A DNA stretch of 64,000 nucleotides from the NCBI GenBank assembly GCA_029245245.1, contig JAQWPT010000007.1:1-64000 (forward strand). The letters run 5' to 3'. Below are positions 17,717 to 26,546 of this stretch, piece after piece. This DNA is from Phycisphaerales bacterium. GTDB taxonomy: Bacteria > Planctomycetota > Phycisphaerae > Phycisphaerales > SM1A02. Positions within the stretch are counted from its first letter, which is position 1. The number at the start of each line of letters is the position of its first letter. The notes beneath the pieces are model-generated. The model had not been told where the DNA came from, did not search any database, and worked only from the letters and a program-made list of their open reading frames with translations. A program made the position numbers and the translations under genes.

Positions 17717-18841
17717 TCAGGAGCCGCCGGCAGGACATCGCCGGGCGATGACCAGCGGAACGACAACGGCCAGGCTGGCGGCAGGAAGCAGCCACCATGT
17801 CGGTGTCCGCACCATGCCCAGTTCGGCGAGGGCGAACGCGATGCACAGGGTAATGCCCAGCACGATGGCGACGGACTTCGTCCGCGCCGCCGGGCGTGGC
17901 CACATGAAGGCCAGGACCCAGATGGGAACCGCCAGGCCGTAGAAGCCGAGGAATCGCAGGTAGGTGTCGTTGAGCAGCCACGTCCCGGCTGTTTCCGTGT
18001 CGGTGCAGTAGTAGACGATCCAGGCCGCCGGGATCGGCGCCATGACCACCCAGATGTAGTTCCGTGATGTCGACTTCGTCTCGGTTTGCACCAGTTCACG
18101 CAGGTGCGCTCCGATCGTGAAGGTCAACTGGAGGAGCCAGAAGATCACCACGATGCCCGACGTCGCGATGGGACTCTTCTGCCAGTAGGAGGCTACGAAG
18201 AGCAGGACCGCCATGAAGGTGATGCCGAAGATGGCGAAGGAGTGGGAACTCGGGGTCTGCTGCCTTGCCTTGTGGAAGGTGAGGTCCAGGTAGGGCGACA
18301 GGAGGAAACCGAGCACGATGATGGGAGCGGCTCCCCAGAGCTGGCTGGAGGGAATCGTTCCACTGGTGCCGATCTGCTCCATGGAGTTCGACGGGAGCAA
18401 TCCGAAACTGGCCATCGTCCAGGCGAAGAGCAGTGCTGCCGCGATCAGCCAGCCCGTGACCGGCAGCGCGGAAACGAGCATCCCGGCTCCCAGCACGGCG
18501 AACGGCACCACGATGGCAGCGGTCTGCTGGTCGCTGATGAACGGGATGAAGCCCGGTTGGCCGGCCAGTGATGTGAGCCAGAACAACTGGAAGGCGATGG
18601 TCACGATGGAGAACAGCCGCATGGCTCCGCGATTGGCGGCGACGAGTCCAATGGATCGTTCACGCGAGCCGACCACGTAGCCCATGGCGGCACACCCGAT
18701 GACGTTGGGAATGGCGAAGAGCCAGAAGCCGGGCCAGCCCCATCGATCGATCAGCAGCAGTGGCAGCCACATGCCGATGCACCAGGTCCAGCTGCTGGTG
18801 CAGAAGAGACCCCAGCCGATGGTCTTGAAGAGGGATGTCAT
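17717..18841 (-). CDS. Polytopic membrane protein of unknown function
   Basis: A 374-aa protein with about ten hydrophobic helices, separated by short loops such as 'VGSRERSIGLVAANRGAMR' and 'ARQQTPSSHSF'. No transporter or enzyme motif was recognised; conserved-looking aromatic residues (WGWPGFWLFAIPN) are near the N terminus. The gap to the upstream DUF4442 gene on the same strand is 33 nt, suggesting a two-gene operon. It might be a channel, a permease-like protein or a signalling membrane protein; none can be supported. Confidence 0.8.
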   Translation of the reverse strand: MTSLFKTIGWGLFCTSSWTWCIGMWLPLLLIDRWGWPGFWLFAIPNVIGCAAMGYVVGSRERSIGLVAANRGAMRLFSIVTIAFQLFWLTSLAGQPGFIPFISDQQTAAIVVPFAVLGAGMLVSALPVTGWLIAAALLFAWTMASFGLLPSNSMEQIGTSGTIPSSQLWGAAPIIVLGFLLSPYLDLTFHKARQQTPSSHSFAIFGITFMAVLLFVASYWQKSPIATSGIVVIFWLLQLTFTIGAHLRELVQTETKSTSRNYIWVVMAPIPAAWIVYYCTDTETAGTWLLNDTYLRFLGFYGLAVPIWVLAFMWPRPAARTKSVAIVLGITLCIAFALAELGMVRTPTWWLLPAASLAVVVPLVIARRCPAGGS

Positions 18842-18874
18842 GTGCCAAGGGGCTCCGCAGCGTTGATCGGCGGA

Positions 18875-19513
18875 TCAGGACTTCGGGCTGCGCCGGGAAG
18901 CGTGCTCACGCTTTCGGAGTTGCTTGGCCTCGATCATCCGCTTGGGCGTGCAGTGGAACGTCATCGAGCAGCGGCCCACTCGAAGGTTTCGTCCGCGGTT
19001 CTTGAGGATCTGGTTGATTTCGAGATTCAGATCGATGTTGAACTCGCCGCCGGATTCCTTCTGTTCCTGCACCACATCGATGACGTCTTCGCCGTCGCTG
19101 ATCGTGTACAGGGCCGGACCGAGGCAGGGGCGGAGAAACTCGTAGTGCATCTGCTTGCAGACCACGTTGTAGTCACTGCCGCATTCGGAGAACAGGAACA
19201 TGCCCGCGGCAACCTCGGAGTTTCCAAGCAGGGCGGCACCAGCCATGGCGTTGTACCAGTTTCGGTTGACCCGCTTGAAGGGCAGAATGGCTGCGAAGCG
19301 GGACTGTCCGCCCTCGCGCCGCATCTGGATGCCGCTTCGCCAGGCGAAGGGGAGCCAGATCAGGCTGCAGACACGGTGCCAGAAGTTGTTCTTCGTGCTC
19401 AGTCGACTGATGAACGCTTCCAGTCGCTGGTACAGCGAGGGACGCAGCGGCATTCCATCGGGCTGGAATTCCATGGTGGAGGGAAGCGTGGATTGTGTTT
19501 CGGCACGGGACAT
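18875..19513 (-). CDS. DUF4442-like hotdog-fold protein
   Basis: A 212-aa soluble protein. The segment 'LPFKRVNRNWYNAMAGAALLGNSEVAAG' (about residues 77-104, split by a helix) followed by 'MHYEFLRPCLGPALYTI' matches the layout of DUF4442, a family in the hotdog thioesterase clan: a Pro-Phe-x-x-x-Asn-Arg-Asn strand turn, a long helix, then a sheet. Thioesterase or acyl-binding activity is possible but no catalytic residue is certain. The C terminus is basic (RKREHASRRSPKS). It probably forms an operon with the membrane protein downstream and is divergent from the TIM-barrel gene. Confidence 0.65.
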   Translation of the reverse strand: MSRAETQSTLPSTMEFQPDGMPLRPSLYQRLEAFISRLSTKNNFWHRVCSLIWLPFAWRSGIQMRREGGQSRFAAILPFKRVNRNWYNAMAGAALLGNSEVAAGMFLFSECGSDYNVVCKQMHYEFLRPCLGPALYTISDGEDVIDVVQEQKESGGEFNIDLNLEINQILKNRGRNLRVGRCSMTFHCTPKRMIEAKQLRKREHASRRSPKS

Positions 19514-19663
19514 CAGGGAACTCGCTCAATGAGGGGCTCCGCCCTGGGTCGATACCAGTGGGGCCCCGGAGAGCGAGTATCTTAGGTTCTCGACATCCCG
19601 TGATCCAGCCCGGACCATGCGGAATGGATCGTACCCCGCTTCAGGCCCTTGGAATCCCATCCC

Positions 19664-20485
19664 ATGCCCATTCACCGAATCGCAACCTGCTCCTGGAGCC
19701 TGCAGCCGGCAGACCCGGCTTCGCTCATTCATCAACTGCAGCAGACGGGGCTCCAGGCGGTGCAGTTGGCATTGACCCCACTGGTGCAGAACCCCGCGAC
19801 CTGGTCGGACACCTTCGAATGTCTCAAGGGAGCGGGCATCGAGGTGCTCAGTGGGATGATGGAGCCGCTGGACGAGGACTATTCCAGCCTGGAGGCGATC
19901 GCTCGCAGTGGTGGAGTTCGGCCCGATGCCACGTGGGACGGCAACAAGGAGATGGCTCATGCCATCGCCGACTGCGCAGCGGCTGCCGGTATCGGTCTCG
20001 TGACCCTGCATGCGGGCTTCATCCCGAAGAATGCAGACGACCCGGAGCGAGCGGTCATGCTCGATCGGCTCGGGGAGGTCGTTGATGTCTTCGCCAATCG
20101 CGATGTGCTGGTCGCCTTCGAGACCGGCCAGGAGACGGCCGCGACGCTGCTGGAAGTTCTCGACATGCTGGACCGCGATCACCTGGGTGTGAACTTCGAC
20201 CCGGCAAACATGATTCTCTACGGCAAGGGTGATCCCATCGAATCCCTGCAGGCGCTGGCGCCGCATGTCATGCAGGTGCACATCAAGGACGCGGTGCCGA
20301 CCGAGACACCGGGCACCTGGGGAACGGAAATGCCCGCCGGCACTGGTGCCGTCGACTGGCCGGCGTTTCTTTCCATCGTCGAAGGCCTGGAACGGCCGAT
20401 CGACCTGGTCATCGAGCGTGAGGGTGGCGATCGGCGCATCGAGGACATCAAGTCGGCCATGGACATGCTTGGAGCCCATGCATGA
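19664..20485 (+). CDS. Sugar phosphate isomerase/epimerase-like TIM-barrel protein
   Basis: A 273-aa member of the xylose-isomerase-like TIM barrel (AP endonuclease 2 superfamily). Likely metal ligands sit at the strand ends: Glu in 'VAFETGQE', Asp/Asn in 'GVNFDPANM', His in 'QVHIKDA' and Glu in 'DLVIEREGG'. Expected activity is isomerisation or epimerisation of a sugar or polyol, or a lyase/hydrolase of the same fold; substrate cannot be read. ATG 19664 is preferred over a TTG five codons upstream. Its stop overlaps the start of the next gene (ATGA), so the two are translationally coupled. Confidence 0.85.
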   Translation: MPIHRIATCSWSLQPADPASLIHQLQQTGLQAVQLALTPLVQNPATWSDTFECLKGAGIEVLSGMMEPLDEDYSSLEAIARSGGVRPDATWDGNKEMAHAIADCAAAAGIGLVTLHAGFIPKNADDPERAVMLDRLGEVVDVFANRDVLVAFETGQETAATLLEVLDMLDRDHLGVNFDPANMILYGKGDPIESLQALAPHVMQVHIKDAVPTETPGTWGTEMPAGTGAVDWPAFLSIVEGLERPIDLVIEREGGDRRIEDIKSAMDMLGAHA

Positions 20486-22203
20486 ACCGGATCTTCCTGT
20501 CACTGCTGGGCTCGGTGCTGCTCTGGGGCTGTACCTCGACGACACGAACCGCGATCAGTCCGCCGCCGGACGTGGTCTACGAACACGGTGCCGTGGCGGC
20601 TGACCAGCCACTGGCTTCCGAGGCGGGGGCGGCGATGCTGCGCCAAGGTGGCAACGCGGTCGATGCCGCGGTGGCCGCCAGTTTCTGCCTGTCCGTCGTG
20701 GACCCGTTCTCCTGTGGAATCGGTGGTGGTGGTTTCATGGTGATCTGGGATCCCGGGACCCGGCGCGGCTGGGCGCTGAACTATCGGGAGATGGCGCCCG
20801 CAGCGATGCGACCGGATACGTACGCCACGATGGAGGATCCCCTGGCGTCCCGGTTCGGTGCATGGGCGGTGGGGGTGCCCGGCAACGTGGCTGGACTGCT
20901 CGAGGCACTCGATCGCTGGGGCACGCTGGACCGGGCTACGGTGCTCGAGCCGGCGATCCGGCATGCTCGGGACGGCTTCGCGGTCAACAACGCCTACCTC
21001 GGGGCGGTGAACTGGGTGCGTACGGTGCGCGAAGAACACCCGCGGCTGCAGGCGACTTCCCGCTGGGTCTGGGAACACCTGTGCGACTCCGGCCGGCTTG
21101 AAATGGGCGACATCCTGAAGCAACCGGAGCAGGCTGGTGTGCTGCAGCGCATCGCGCAGGACGGGGCTGATGCGTTCTACCGGGGACCGGTGGCGGAGGC
21201 CATCGCCAGGACCGTCTCCGACTTCGGCGGGAACCTGTCTGCGTCCGATCTCGCCGGGTACCGGACGATCACCACGCCAGCGCTGCAGTCGACGGTCGTC
21301 TTCGATCGCTACACGCTCCTGTCGATGCCGCCTCCCAGCAGTGGTGGAATCGCCATGCAGCAGATGCTGCGCATGATTGATCGCCGGCTCCAGGACGTGC
21401 CGGATCCTTCGCCGGGGAATCCCGCCTGGGTGCAACTGGTGTCCGAGTCGATGAAGCACGCCTTCGCCGATCGCGCCACCCACCTCGCCGATGGCACGTT
21501 CCATCCCGTCCCGGTCGAACAACTGCTTGATGCCGACTATCTCAACGGCCGTGCCGACTCGATCGACCTCGGTCGGACCGGGGTCCCGTCGGACTACGGT
21601 TCGGTCGCTCCTCCGCCAACCGACAGCGGCACCAGCCACATCAGCGTGGTCGATGCCGACGGCATGGCGGTTGGCTGCACCGAGACGATCAACCTGACCT
21701 TCGGATCCCTGTTGGCGGTGCCGGAGTTCGGCATCGTGCTCAACGACGAACTCGACGACTTCACCGCCCGCCCCGGCGAGGCGAACGCCTTCGGGCTGCG
21801 TCAGAGCGCCGGCAACGCCCCGGCCCCTGGAAAGCGTCCGTTGAGTTCCATGTCACCGACCATCGTGCTCGAGAATGGGCGGGTTCGCCTCGTGGCGGGC
21901 GCCTCGGGAGGCCCCCGCATCATCACCGGAACCATGCAGGTGATTCTCAACTGCCTGCTGCTGGAGATGACCCCATCCCAGGCCGTGGCCGCGGCCCGGT
22001 TCCATCACCAGTGGTTGCCCGACACCCTGCAGTTCGAGGAGTCCTGGACCCACGACGGAGTGATCGATGCCATGGAGGGCCGGGGCCATGCGACTGGCCG
22101 GCGAGCCAGCGTGGGGGTCGTCCAGGTGGTGGAAGTGCTCCCCGATGGTCGCAAGCGACCGGCCTCGGATCCACGAAAAGGTGGAGTTCCGGCCGGTCAC
22201 TGA
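20482..22203 (+). CDS. ggt: Gamma-glutamyltransferase, lipoprotein form
   Basis: A 573-aa Ntn-hydrolase that transfers or hydrolyses the gamma-glutamyl group of glutathione and related compounds. '[20 protein letters not shown]' and '[11 protein letters not shown]' are standard N-terminal motifs. The self-cleavage site is before Thr384 in [11 protein letters not shown], the nucleophile of the small subunit; '[10 protein letters not shown]' and 'GASGGPRI' are also conserved. The N terminus ends in LLWGC (Cys17), a lipobox, so the enzyme is probably anchored in the periplasm. Coupled to the TIM-barrel gene by a 4-nt overlap. Confidence 0.93.
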   Translation: MNRIFLSLLGSVLLWGCTSTTRTAISPPPDVVYEHGAVAADQPLASEAGAAMLRQGGNAVDAAVAASFCLSVVDPFSCGIGGGGFMVIWDPGTRRGWALNYREMAPAAMRPDTYATMEDPLASRFGAWAVGVPGNVAGLLEALDRWGTLDRATVLEPAIRHARDGFAVNNAYLGAVNWVRTVREEHPRLQATSRWVWEHLCDSGRLEMGDILKQPEQAGVLQRIAQDGADAFYRGPVAEAIARTVSDFGGNLSASDLAGYRTITTPALQSTVVFDRYTLLSMPPPSSGGIAMQQMLRMIDRRLQDVPDPSPGNPAWVQLVSESMKHAFADRATHLADGTFHPVPVEQLLDADYLNGRADSIDLGRTGVPSDYGSVAPPPTDSGTSHISVVDADGMAVGCTETINLTFGSLLAVPEFGIVLNDELDDFTARPGEANAFGLRQSAGNAPAPGKRPLSSMSPTIVLENGRVRLVAGASGGPRIITGTMQVILNCLLLEMTPSQAVAAARFHHQWLPDTLQFEESWTHDGVIDAMEGRGHATGRRASVGVVQVVEVLPDGRKRPASDPRKGGVPAGH

Positions 22204-22236
22204 GCCGTCAGCGCACCTTGCTCCTACAATGGGGGG

Positions 22237-22530
22237 ATGCCGGTGTACGTGTACAAGGTGATCGAGCCCGACGGCTCCGATGGTGAACGATTCGAGGTCA
22301 TCCAGAAGATGGCCGATGAGCCGCTGACCGTGCATCCCGAGAACGGCAAGCCCGTACAGCGTGTGATCACCTCTGCGAACATCCCGGGCAACTGGACCGA
22401 TCACGCGACGAACCAGAAACTCTCGAACGACAACCTCGATCGGCTCGGCTTCACGAAGTACGAGAAGGCGGGAGACGGGTTTTACGAGAAGAAGGCCGGC
22501 GACGGCCCGGATCTCATCTCGGCCGATTGA
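22237..22530 (+). CDS. FmdB-like small protein lacking the zinc-ribbon cysteines
   Basis: A 97-aa protein whose N-terminal half follows the FmdB/CxxC zinc-ribbon pattern: 'MPVYVYKVIEPDG', 'ERFEVIQKMADEPLTVHPENG', 'KPVQRVITSANIPGNW'. In FmdB proteins the two knuckles are CxxC pairs; here they are occupied by other residues and the whole protein has no cysteine. The C-terminal half is charged and likely flexible. Function unknown. A minus-strand terminator lies between it and the convergent tsf gene. Confidence 0.75.
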   Translation: MPVYVYKVIEPDGSDGERFEVIQKMADEPLTVHPENGKPVQRVITSANIPGNWTDHATNQKLSNDNLDRLGFTKYEKAGDGFYEKKAGDGPDLISAD

Positions 22531-22542
22531 ACAACGTGGTCC

Positions 22543-22577
22543 AAAAAGCACGACAGCCGATCCCGAGGGACCGGCTG
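22543..22577 (-). terminator. Intrinsic terminator after tsf
   Basis: On the minus strand CAGCCG...CGGCTG (22554-22577) forms a stem continued by TCCC/GGGA after one mismatch, followed by TCGTGC and five T (22543-22547). It lies 26 nt past the tsf stop. Confidence 0.65.
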
Positions 22578-22602
22578 CCGGCATGTGTTCTGTGGTGTTG
22601 GA

Positions 22603-23394
22603 TCAGGCGCCGAGGGTGTACCGCACGAATGCAGTGATCTTGGCATCGCTTCCCAGCGCGTCGGCGACGGTCATGTTCTCGTCGAGCACGTACTTCTGGG
22701 CCACGAGGGTGTTTTCCTCGAGGTACTTGCGAACCTTGCCATCGGCCATCATGGCCGCGATCTCCTCGTTCTTGCCGGACTCCTTCGCCTCGGCGAGAGC
22801 GGCGTCGCGAATCGAACCGATCTTGTCGGCGGGGACGTCATCAGCATCGATTCCAAGGGGGTCGTGGAACACGATGTGCTGGCAGATGCCCTTGAGAGCT
22901 TCGGCCGGCGCGTTGCCCTCGACCTGCAGCAGGCAGGCGCGTTTGCCGTCGTGATGCACGTAGGAGCCGTAGGAGCCACCGTCGAGGTGACGGCCTCGGG
23001 CGAAGTTGACGTTTTCGCCGGTCGTGATCCGGAGGTCATCCACGTACTTGCTCATCTCGGCGGTCGCCTCGACATCACCGGCGTTGAGAGTCAGTGCCAA
23101 CTCGGCCACGGCATCCGTGGCGGCAAGGAAGGCCTCCGTCTTGGCGGTGAAATCGGTTTCAGTCTGCAGTTCGATGATGGCGGCCTTGGAACCATCGATG
23201 GCCACGCCAATGCGGCCTTCGCCGGTGGTTCGCTCGGTTCGGGTATCCATCTTGCCCTTGCGCTTCTCACGCAGCCAGGCTTCGGCAGCGTTCATGTCGC
23301 CACCATTTTCCTGGAGGGCCTTCTTGCAGTCCATCATGCCCAGGCCGGTCTTCTCTCGCAGGGCCATGACATCCTTGGCGGCAATGGTGCTCAT
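22603..23394 (-). CDS. tsf: Translation elongation factor Ts
   Basis: A 263-aa nucleotide-exchange factor for EF-Tu. The N-terminal UBA-like domain has 'ALREKTGLGMMDCKKAL', then 'EAWLREKRKGK'; the core has 'IELQTETDFTAKTEAF', the family signature. ATG 23394 is chosen because GGAG precedes it and the family starts there; the frame reaches eight codons further upstream. Located 60 nt after rpsB, the usual rpsB-tsf order. Confidence 0.97.
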   Translation of the reverse strand: MSTIAAKDVMALREKTGLGMMDCKKALQENGGDMNAAEAWLREKRKGKMDTRTERTTGEGRIGVAIDGSKAAIIELQTETDFTAKTEAFLAATDAVAELALTLNAGDVEATAEMSKYVDDLRITTGENVNFARGRHLDGGSYGSYVHHDGKRACLLQVEGNAPAEALKGICQHIVFHDPLGIDADDVPADKIGSIRDAALAEAKESGKNEEIAAMMADGKVRKYLEENTLVAQKYVLDENMTVADALGSDAKITAFVRYTLGA

Positions 23395-23454
23395 CGTCGT
23401 GTTCTCCGGTGTACTCATCAGGGTGCTCGTTGCTCGTGTCAGGGGGGTGTCGGA

Positions 23455-24342
23455 TCAGGACTGTTCCGGGGTGGATTTGGCCACGGGGGCCGGTGGTGCT
23501 GCCGGTGGTGCTGCAGCCGGTGCTGCAGCGGGGGCTGCGGCGGGAGCTGCGGCGGGGTCCTGGGCCTGATCCTCGGCTCGGAAGGAACTGCGGCTGGATC
23601 GGCGCTTGGGCGACTTGGAAGCGTCCTCGGCCGGGGCCTGCTCGTCGTTCTGGTTGCCGCGTCGCTTGAGTCCTTCGTTGACCGCTTCAGACAGTTCACG
23701 CAGGATCACGTCGATGGATCGCATCGAGTCGTCGTTTCCAGGAATCGGGATGTCAACCTTGTCGGGATCACCGTCGGTGTCGATCAGGGCGATCGTGGGG
23801 ATGCCGAGGTTGCGTGCTTCACGCAGGGCATTGACTTCCCGGGTGGAGTCGATGATGACCACGGCGCCGGGGTGATTCTTCATGTTGCGGATGCCCTGGA
23901 GGTTGCGGGTGATCTTCCGCTTCTCACGCATCAACTGCGAGGTCATCTTCTTGGAGTAGGTATCGATTTCACCGGATTCCACCAGGCCTTCGAGTTCCTC
24001 CAGTCGCTTCAGTCGCTCGCGGATGGTCCGGAAGTTGGTCAGGGTGCCGCCGAGCCATCGCTCGGTGACCCATGGCATGCCGGTTTCGGTGCAATGGGTC
24101 TCGATGCTGGATCGAGCCTGTCGCTTGGTTCCCACGAAGCACACGTCTCGTCCCTGGGAGACGACCTTGGTGATGTACTTCTTGGCGATCAGCAGGCCAC
24201 GGATGGTGGCCCGGATGTCGATGATATGGATTCGATTTCGTTCGCCCCAGATGTACGACTTCATCTTGGGGTTCCAGGCACTCTTCTTCTGGCCGAAGTG
24301 AATGCCTGCTTCCAGGAGATCCTGTACCAGTTGATCGGTCAT
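23455..24342 (-). CDS. rpsB: Small ribosomal subunit protein uS2 with Ala/Pro-rich C-terminal tail
   Basis: A 295-aa uS2. 'AGIHFGQKKSAWNPKMKSYI' at the N terminus, 'VCFVGTKRQA', 'ERWLGGTLTNF' and 'IPTIALIDTDGDPD' are diagnostic. The core ends near residue 230; after that a ~65-residue tail goes from basic/Ser-rich (KSPKRRSSRSS) to repeats of P and A (AAAPAAAPAAAPPAA), absent from standard S2. ATG 24342 is preceded by AAAGG at correct spacing; upstream open frame to 24711 is not part of the gene. Confidence 0.97.
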   Translation of the reverse strand: MTDQLVQDLLEAGIHFGQKKSAWNPKMKSYIWGERNRIHIIDIRATIRGLLIAKKYITKVVSQGRDVCFVGTKRQARSSIETHCTETGMPWVTERWLGGTLTNFRTIRERLKRLEELEGLVESGEIDTYSKKMTSQLMREKRKITRNLQGIRNMKNHPGAVVIIDSTREVNALREARNLGIPTIALIDTDGDPDKVDIPIPGNDDSMRSIDVILRELSEAVNEGLKRRGNQNDEQAPAEDASKSPKRRSSRSSFRAEDQAQDPAAAPAAAPAAAPAAAPPAAPPAPVAKSTPEQS

Positions 24343-24473
24343 TGGAGACCTTTCGGGCAGCGACACCGGGGGATGGTCGTGGCACCGTCCCGCCATGGGC
24401 GCTTGGGAACGGGTTTGATGCGCATGCATCAGTGAAAGTACGAACCGGAATCGTCCACGAGCCATCCGGATCG

Positions 24474-24494
24474 CCTCGGGAGGAAGTCCCGAGG
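24474..24494 (-). promoter_or_regulatory. Stem-loop in the rpsB 5' untranslated region
   Basis: CCTCGGGA and TCCCGAGG form an 8-bp stem around a 5-nt loop. It lies just after the predicted transcription start and about 130 nt before the rpsB ATG. There is no T-run. It may stabilise the leader or take part in S2 autoregulation; no match to a known S2 leader was recognised. Confidence 0.4.
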
Positions 24495-24505
24495 GGGAAA
24501 CGAAG

Positions 24506-24534
24506 AGTGTACTGATTCCCGTGATTTCGGGCAA
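24506..24534 (-). promoter_or_regulatory. Candidate sigma-70 promoter of rpsB-tsf
   Basis: On the minus strand TTGCCC (24534-24529), a 17-bp spacer and TACACT (24511-24506), each 4/6 to consensus. The start site would be near 24499, giving a leader of roughly 155 nt. Confidence 0.5.
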
Positions 24535-24548
24535 TGATCCTGTCGAAA

Positions 24549-25889
24549 TCAGCCTTGCAGCAGGCTGTCGGCAAGCCTCGATTCCATGCCCTGAAGGTGG
24601 TATCGAAGTCGCCCACCGACGATTGTGGCGATGGCTCGGCCTCGGGCCGGCCACCCGGCAAACGGGCAGTTGTGACCTCGGGAGCGGAAGGTGTCCGGGT
24701 TGATCTGCCACTGGAGGTCGGGATCGATGACCGTGATGTCAGCCGGCCCCCCGACGGCGAGTCGGCCCGCTCCGGTTGAATCCAGTCCCACCAGAGCAGC
24801 GGGGTGTGTGGTCATCATGGTCAGCATCGTCGGCCAGTCCAGCACGCCGTCATCGATCAGGGCGCGTCGGTAGAGGGCCAGGGCGCATTCCAGGCCGACG
24901 ATGCCGAAGGATGCCGACGTGAAGTCGGTCGCCTTGGACTGGGCCGGGTGCGGAGCGTGATCCGTTGCCAGGACGGTGATCGTTCCATCGGCAATGCCTT
25001 CCTTGAGTCGGGCGATGTCGGATTCCGTTCGCAGGGGAGGATTCATCTTCGCCGAGGTGTCGTACCCGTCGCAGGCGGCATCGGTCAGGAGGAGGTGGTG
25101 GGGGGAGGCTTCACCCGTGGCCGGTTGGCCGGTGGCTCGTGCGGCCCGCAGCAGATCCACGCTGCCGCCGCTGCTGACGTGTTGGGCGTGGTAGCGAGCG
25201 CCGATGGACGCATTGATTTTCAGGTCACGCTCGATCATGGCTTCCTCGGCCTCGACCGGCCAGCCCACGAGCCCCAGCCGGGTGGCGAGTGGTCCGGCGT
25301 TCATGACGGCGCCGCGGGTCATCGAAGGAACCTGGCAGTGCTGCATGAAGCACGAGTCGTGTTCCTGGACCGCTTCCAGCACCGAACGCATCATGGCATC
25401 GTCCTCGATGCCGTCCCCGTCGTCGGAGATGCCCACCGCGCCGGCGTCGACGAGTTCGCCGATGGGGGCGCGTTCCCGGCCTCGTCGGCCGATCGTGCCG
25501 CACCCGATGGCGTGGACCCGGGCAAGGTCGGCTTCACGGCCGCTGTCATTGACGTACTGGATCCAGCGCGGCGCATCGAGGGCCGGGATGGTGTTGGGCA
25601 TGCAGGCGACGGTGGTGAACCCCCCTGCGACCGCTGCCGCCGAGCCCGACTCGATGGTCTCCTCGTGGAGTTGTCCCTGGTGGGGGTCCCGGAAATGCAC
25701 GTGGATGTCCAGCAGACCCGGGCAGACGATGCAGCCCTCGGCCTCGATGACGTCGCCGTCGGCGGGAGTGGATGTGGAGTCGGTTTCGATGGCTGCAATG
25801 CGGCCATCGACGACCAGCACGTCACCGGTCGCGTCGAGGTTGCTGGCGGGATCGATGATCCTGCCTCCACGAATCAGCAGGGAAGCCAT
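24549..25889 (-). CDS. pyrC: Dihydroorotase
   Basis: A 446-aa zinc amidohydrolase that closes carbamoyl aspartate to dihydroorotate in pyrimidine synthesis. Type I form: 'DIHVHFRDPHQGQLHEETIESG' region (DxHxHxRDP), 'CMPNTIPALD', 'QHCQVPSMTRG', 'GEASPHHLLLTD', 'SAKMNPPLRTESD' and 'ATDHAPHPAQSK' supply metal ligands and substrate contacts. ATG 25889 fits the family N terminus (ASLLIRGGRIIDPAS); the frame's long upstream extension is not coding. An intrinsic terminator lies 23 nt upstream of the start, between it and the preceding lipoprotein gene. Confidence 0.95.
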   Translation of the reverse strand: MASLLIRGGRIIDPASNLDATGDVLVVDGRIAAIETDSTSTPADGDVIEAEGCIVCPGLLDIHVHFRDPHQGQLHEETIESGSAAAVAGGFTTVACMPNTIPALDAPRWIQYVNDSGREADLARVHAIGCGTIGRRGRERAPIGELVDAGAVGISDDGDGIEDDAMMRSVLEAVQEHDSCFMQHCQVPSMTRGAVMNAGPLATRLGLVGWPVEAEEAMIERDLKINASIGARYHAQHVSSGGSVDLLRAARATGQPATGEASPHHLLLTDAACDGYDTSAKMNPPLRTESDIARLKEGIADGTITVLATDHAPHPAQSKATDFTSASFGIVGLECALALYRRALIDDGVLDWPTMLTMMTTHPAALVGLDSTGAGRLAVGGPADITVIDPDLQWQINPDTFRSRGHNCPFAGWPARGRAIATIVGGRLRYHLQGMESRLADSLLQG

Positions 25890-25911
25890 GGGGGCATTGT
25901 ACCGGCAGGGC

Positions 25912-25948
25912 GAAAAGAAACGGAGGCTCCTCGATCGAGGAGCCTCCG
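25912..25948 (-). terminator. Strong intrinsic terminator, or attenuator, before pyrC
   Basis: A perfect 28-bp palindrome at 25921-25948 (arms CGGAGGCTCCTCGA and its complement) followed on the minus strand by TTTCTTTTCG. It follows the Cys-rich lipoprotein gene by 32 nt and precedes the pyrC start by 23 nt. Confidence 0.85.
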
Positions 25949-25980
25949 AAGACTTCAGTCCGCGTTCCGGATGGAACGGG

Positions 25981-26367
25981 TTATTTCTTGCCGGAGAAGG
26001 GGCATCCACCACAGTTGGAGGACTTGGCCTTCTTGGTGTCGTCGAATGCGCCGAGGCTGGAGTTGGCAGCCTTCTTCTTGGCGTTGGGGCAGCAGCTGCT
26101 GGCCTTCTGGCTGCAGGACGGTGCGTCGTCCGAAGCACCGAGGCTCGGCTTGGCTGATGCACAGCAGGACTTGGTGCAGTCGGCGCCACACGTCTTGGCC
26201 TTGGCCTTGGAAGTGCAGGCGGCCTTGCAGGCAGCGCTGCAGGACGAAGCGCAGGCGGGGGTGTCATCGGCAGCGCTCAGGCTGGGATTGGTGGCGGAGC
26301 CGTTGTTGGCACAACCGGCAATCGCCAGGACGAGACTGATTCCGAGGGTCTTGAGCATGAACTTCAT
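25981..26367 (-). CDS. Cysteine-rich repeat lipoprotein
   Basis: A 128-aa product from ATG 26367, preceded by GGAGG. Signal peptide with lipobox IAGC. The mature part contains 13 further cysteines in clusters (CASSCSAACKAAC, CGADCTKSCC, SCSQKASSCC, NCGGC). A spacer unit recurs three times: SLSAADDTPAC, SLGASDDAPSC and SLGAFDDTKKA. Lysines alternate with the Cys clusters. Metal binding, as in a surface-anchored metallothionein, is a reasonable guess; disulfide-linked structure is the alternative. No family recognised. It has its own terminator and is divergent from uvrC. Confidence 0.8.
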   Translation of the reverse strand: MKFMLKTLGISLVLAIAGCANNGSATNPSLSAADDTPACASSCSAACKAACTSKAKAKTCGADCTKSCCASAKPSLGASDDAPSCSQKASSCCPNAKKKAANSSLGAFDDTKKAKSSNCGGCPFSGKK

Positions 26368-26546
26368 GGGTTTCCTCCAAAGGTCTTTGCTGTTACTGGC
26401 TGGAAAATCCCAGCCGGGAAAGTGCAGTTGATTCGTTGAATATAGCAATGGAACGCGGCATCGGCACATTTGTTTCATGGAGTTTGGCGATTCTGGGTGT
26501 TTCAGGGCCCTTTTTACACGGGTATCGGATCACAGGCGAGTCTAAA

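Noticed and set aside
22585-24435. A 616-codon open frame on the plus strand opposite tsf and rpsB.
   Set aside because: Antisense shadow of two certain genes in high-GC DNA; no family motifs and Gly/Val/His-heavy composition typical of the reverse frame.
24343-24711. In-frame upstream extension of rpsB by 123 codons.
   Set aside because: S2 proteins start at MTDQLVQDLLEAGIHFGQ-like sequence; AAAGG is placed before ATG 24342 and a promoter lies inside the extension.
25890-26267. In-frame upstream extension of pyrC, Pro/Ala/Arg-rich.
   Set aside because: Overlaps the Cys-rich lipoprotein gene and a terminator; dihydroorotase begins at ATG 25889.
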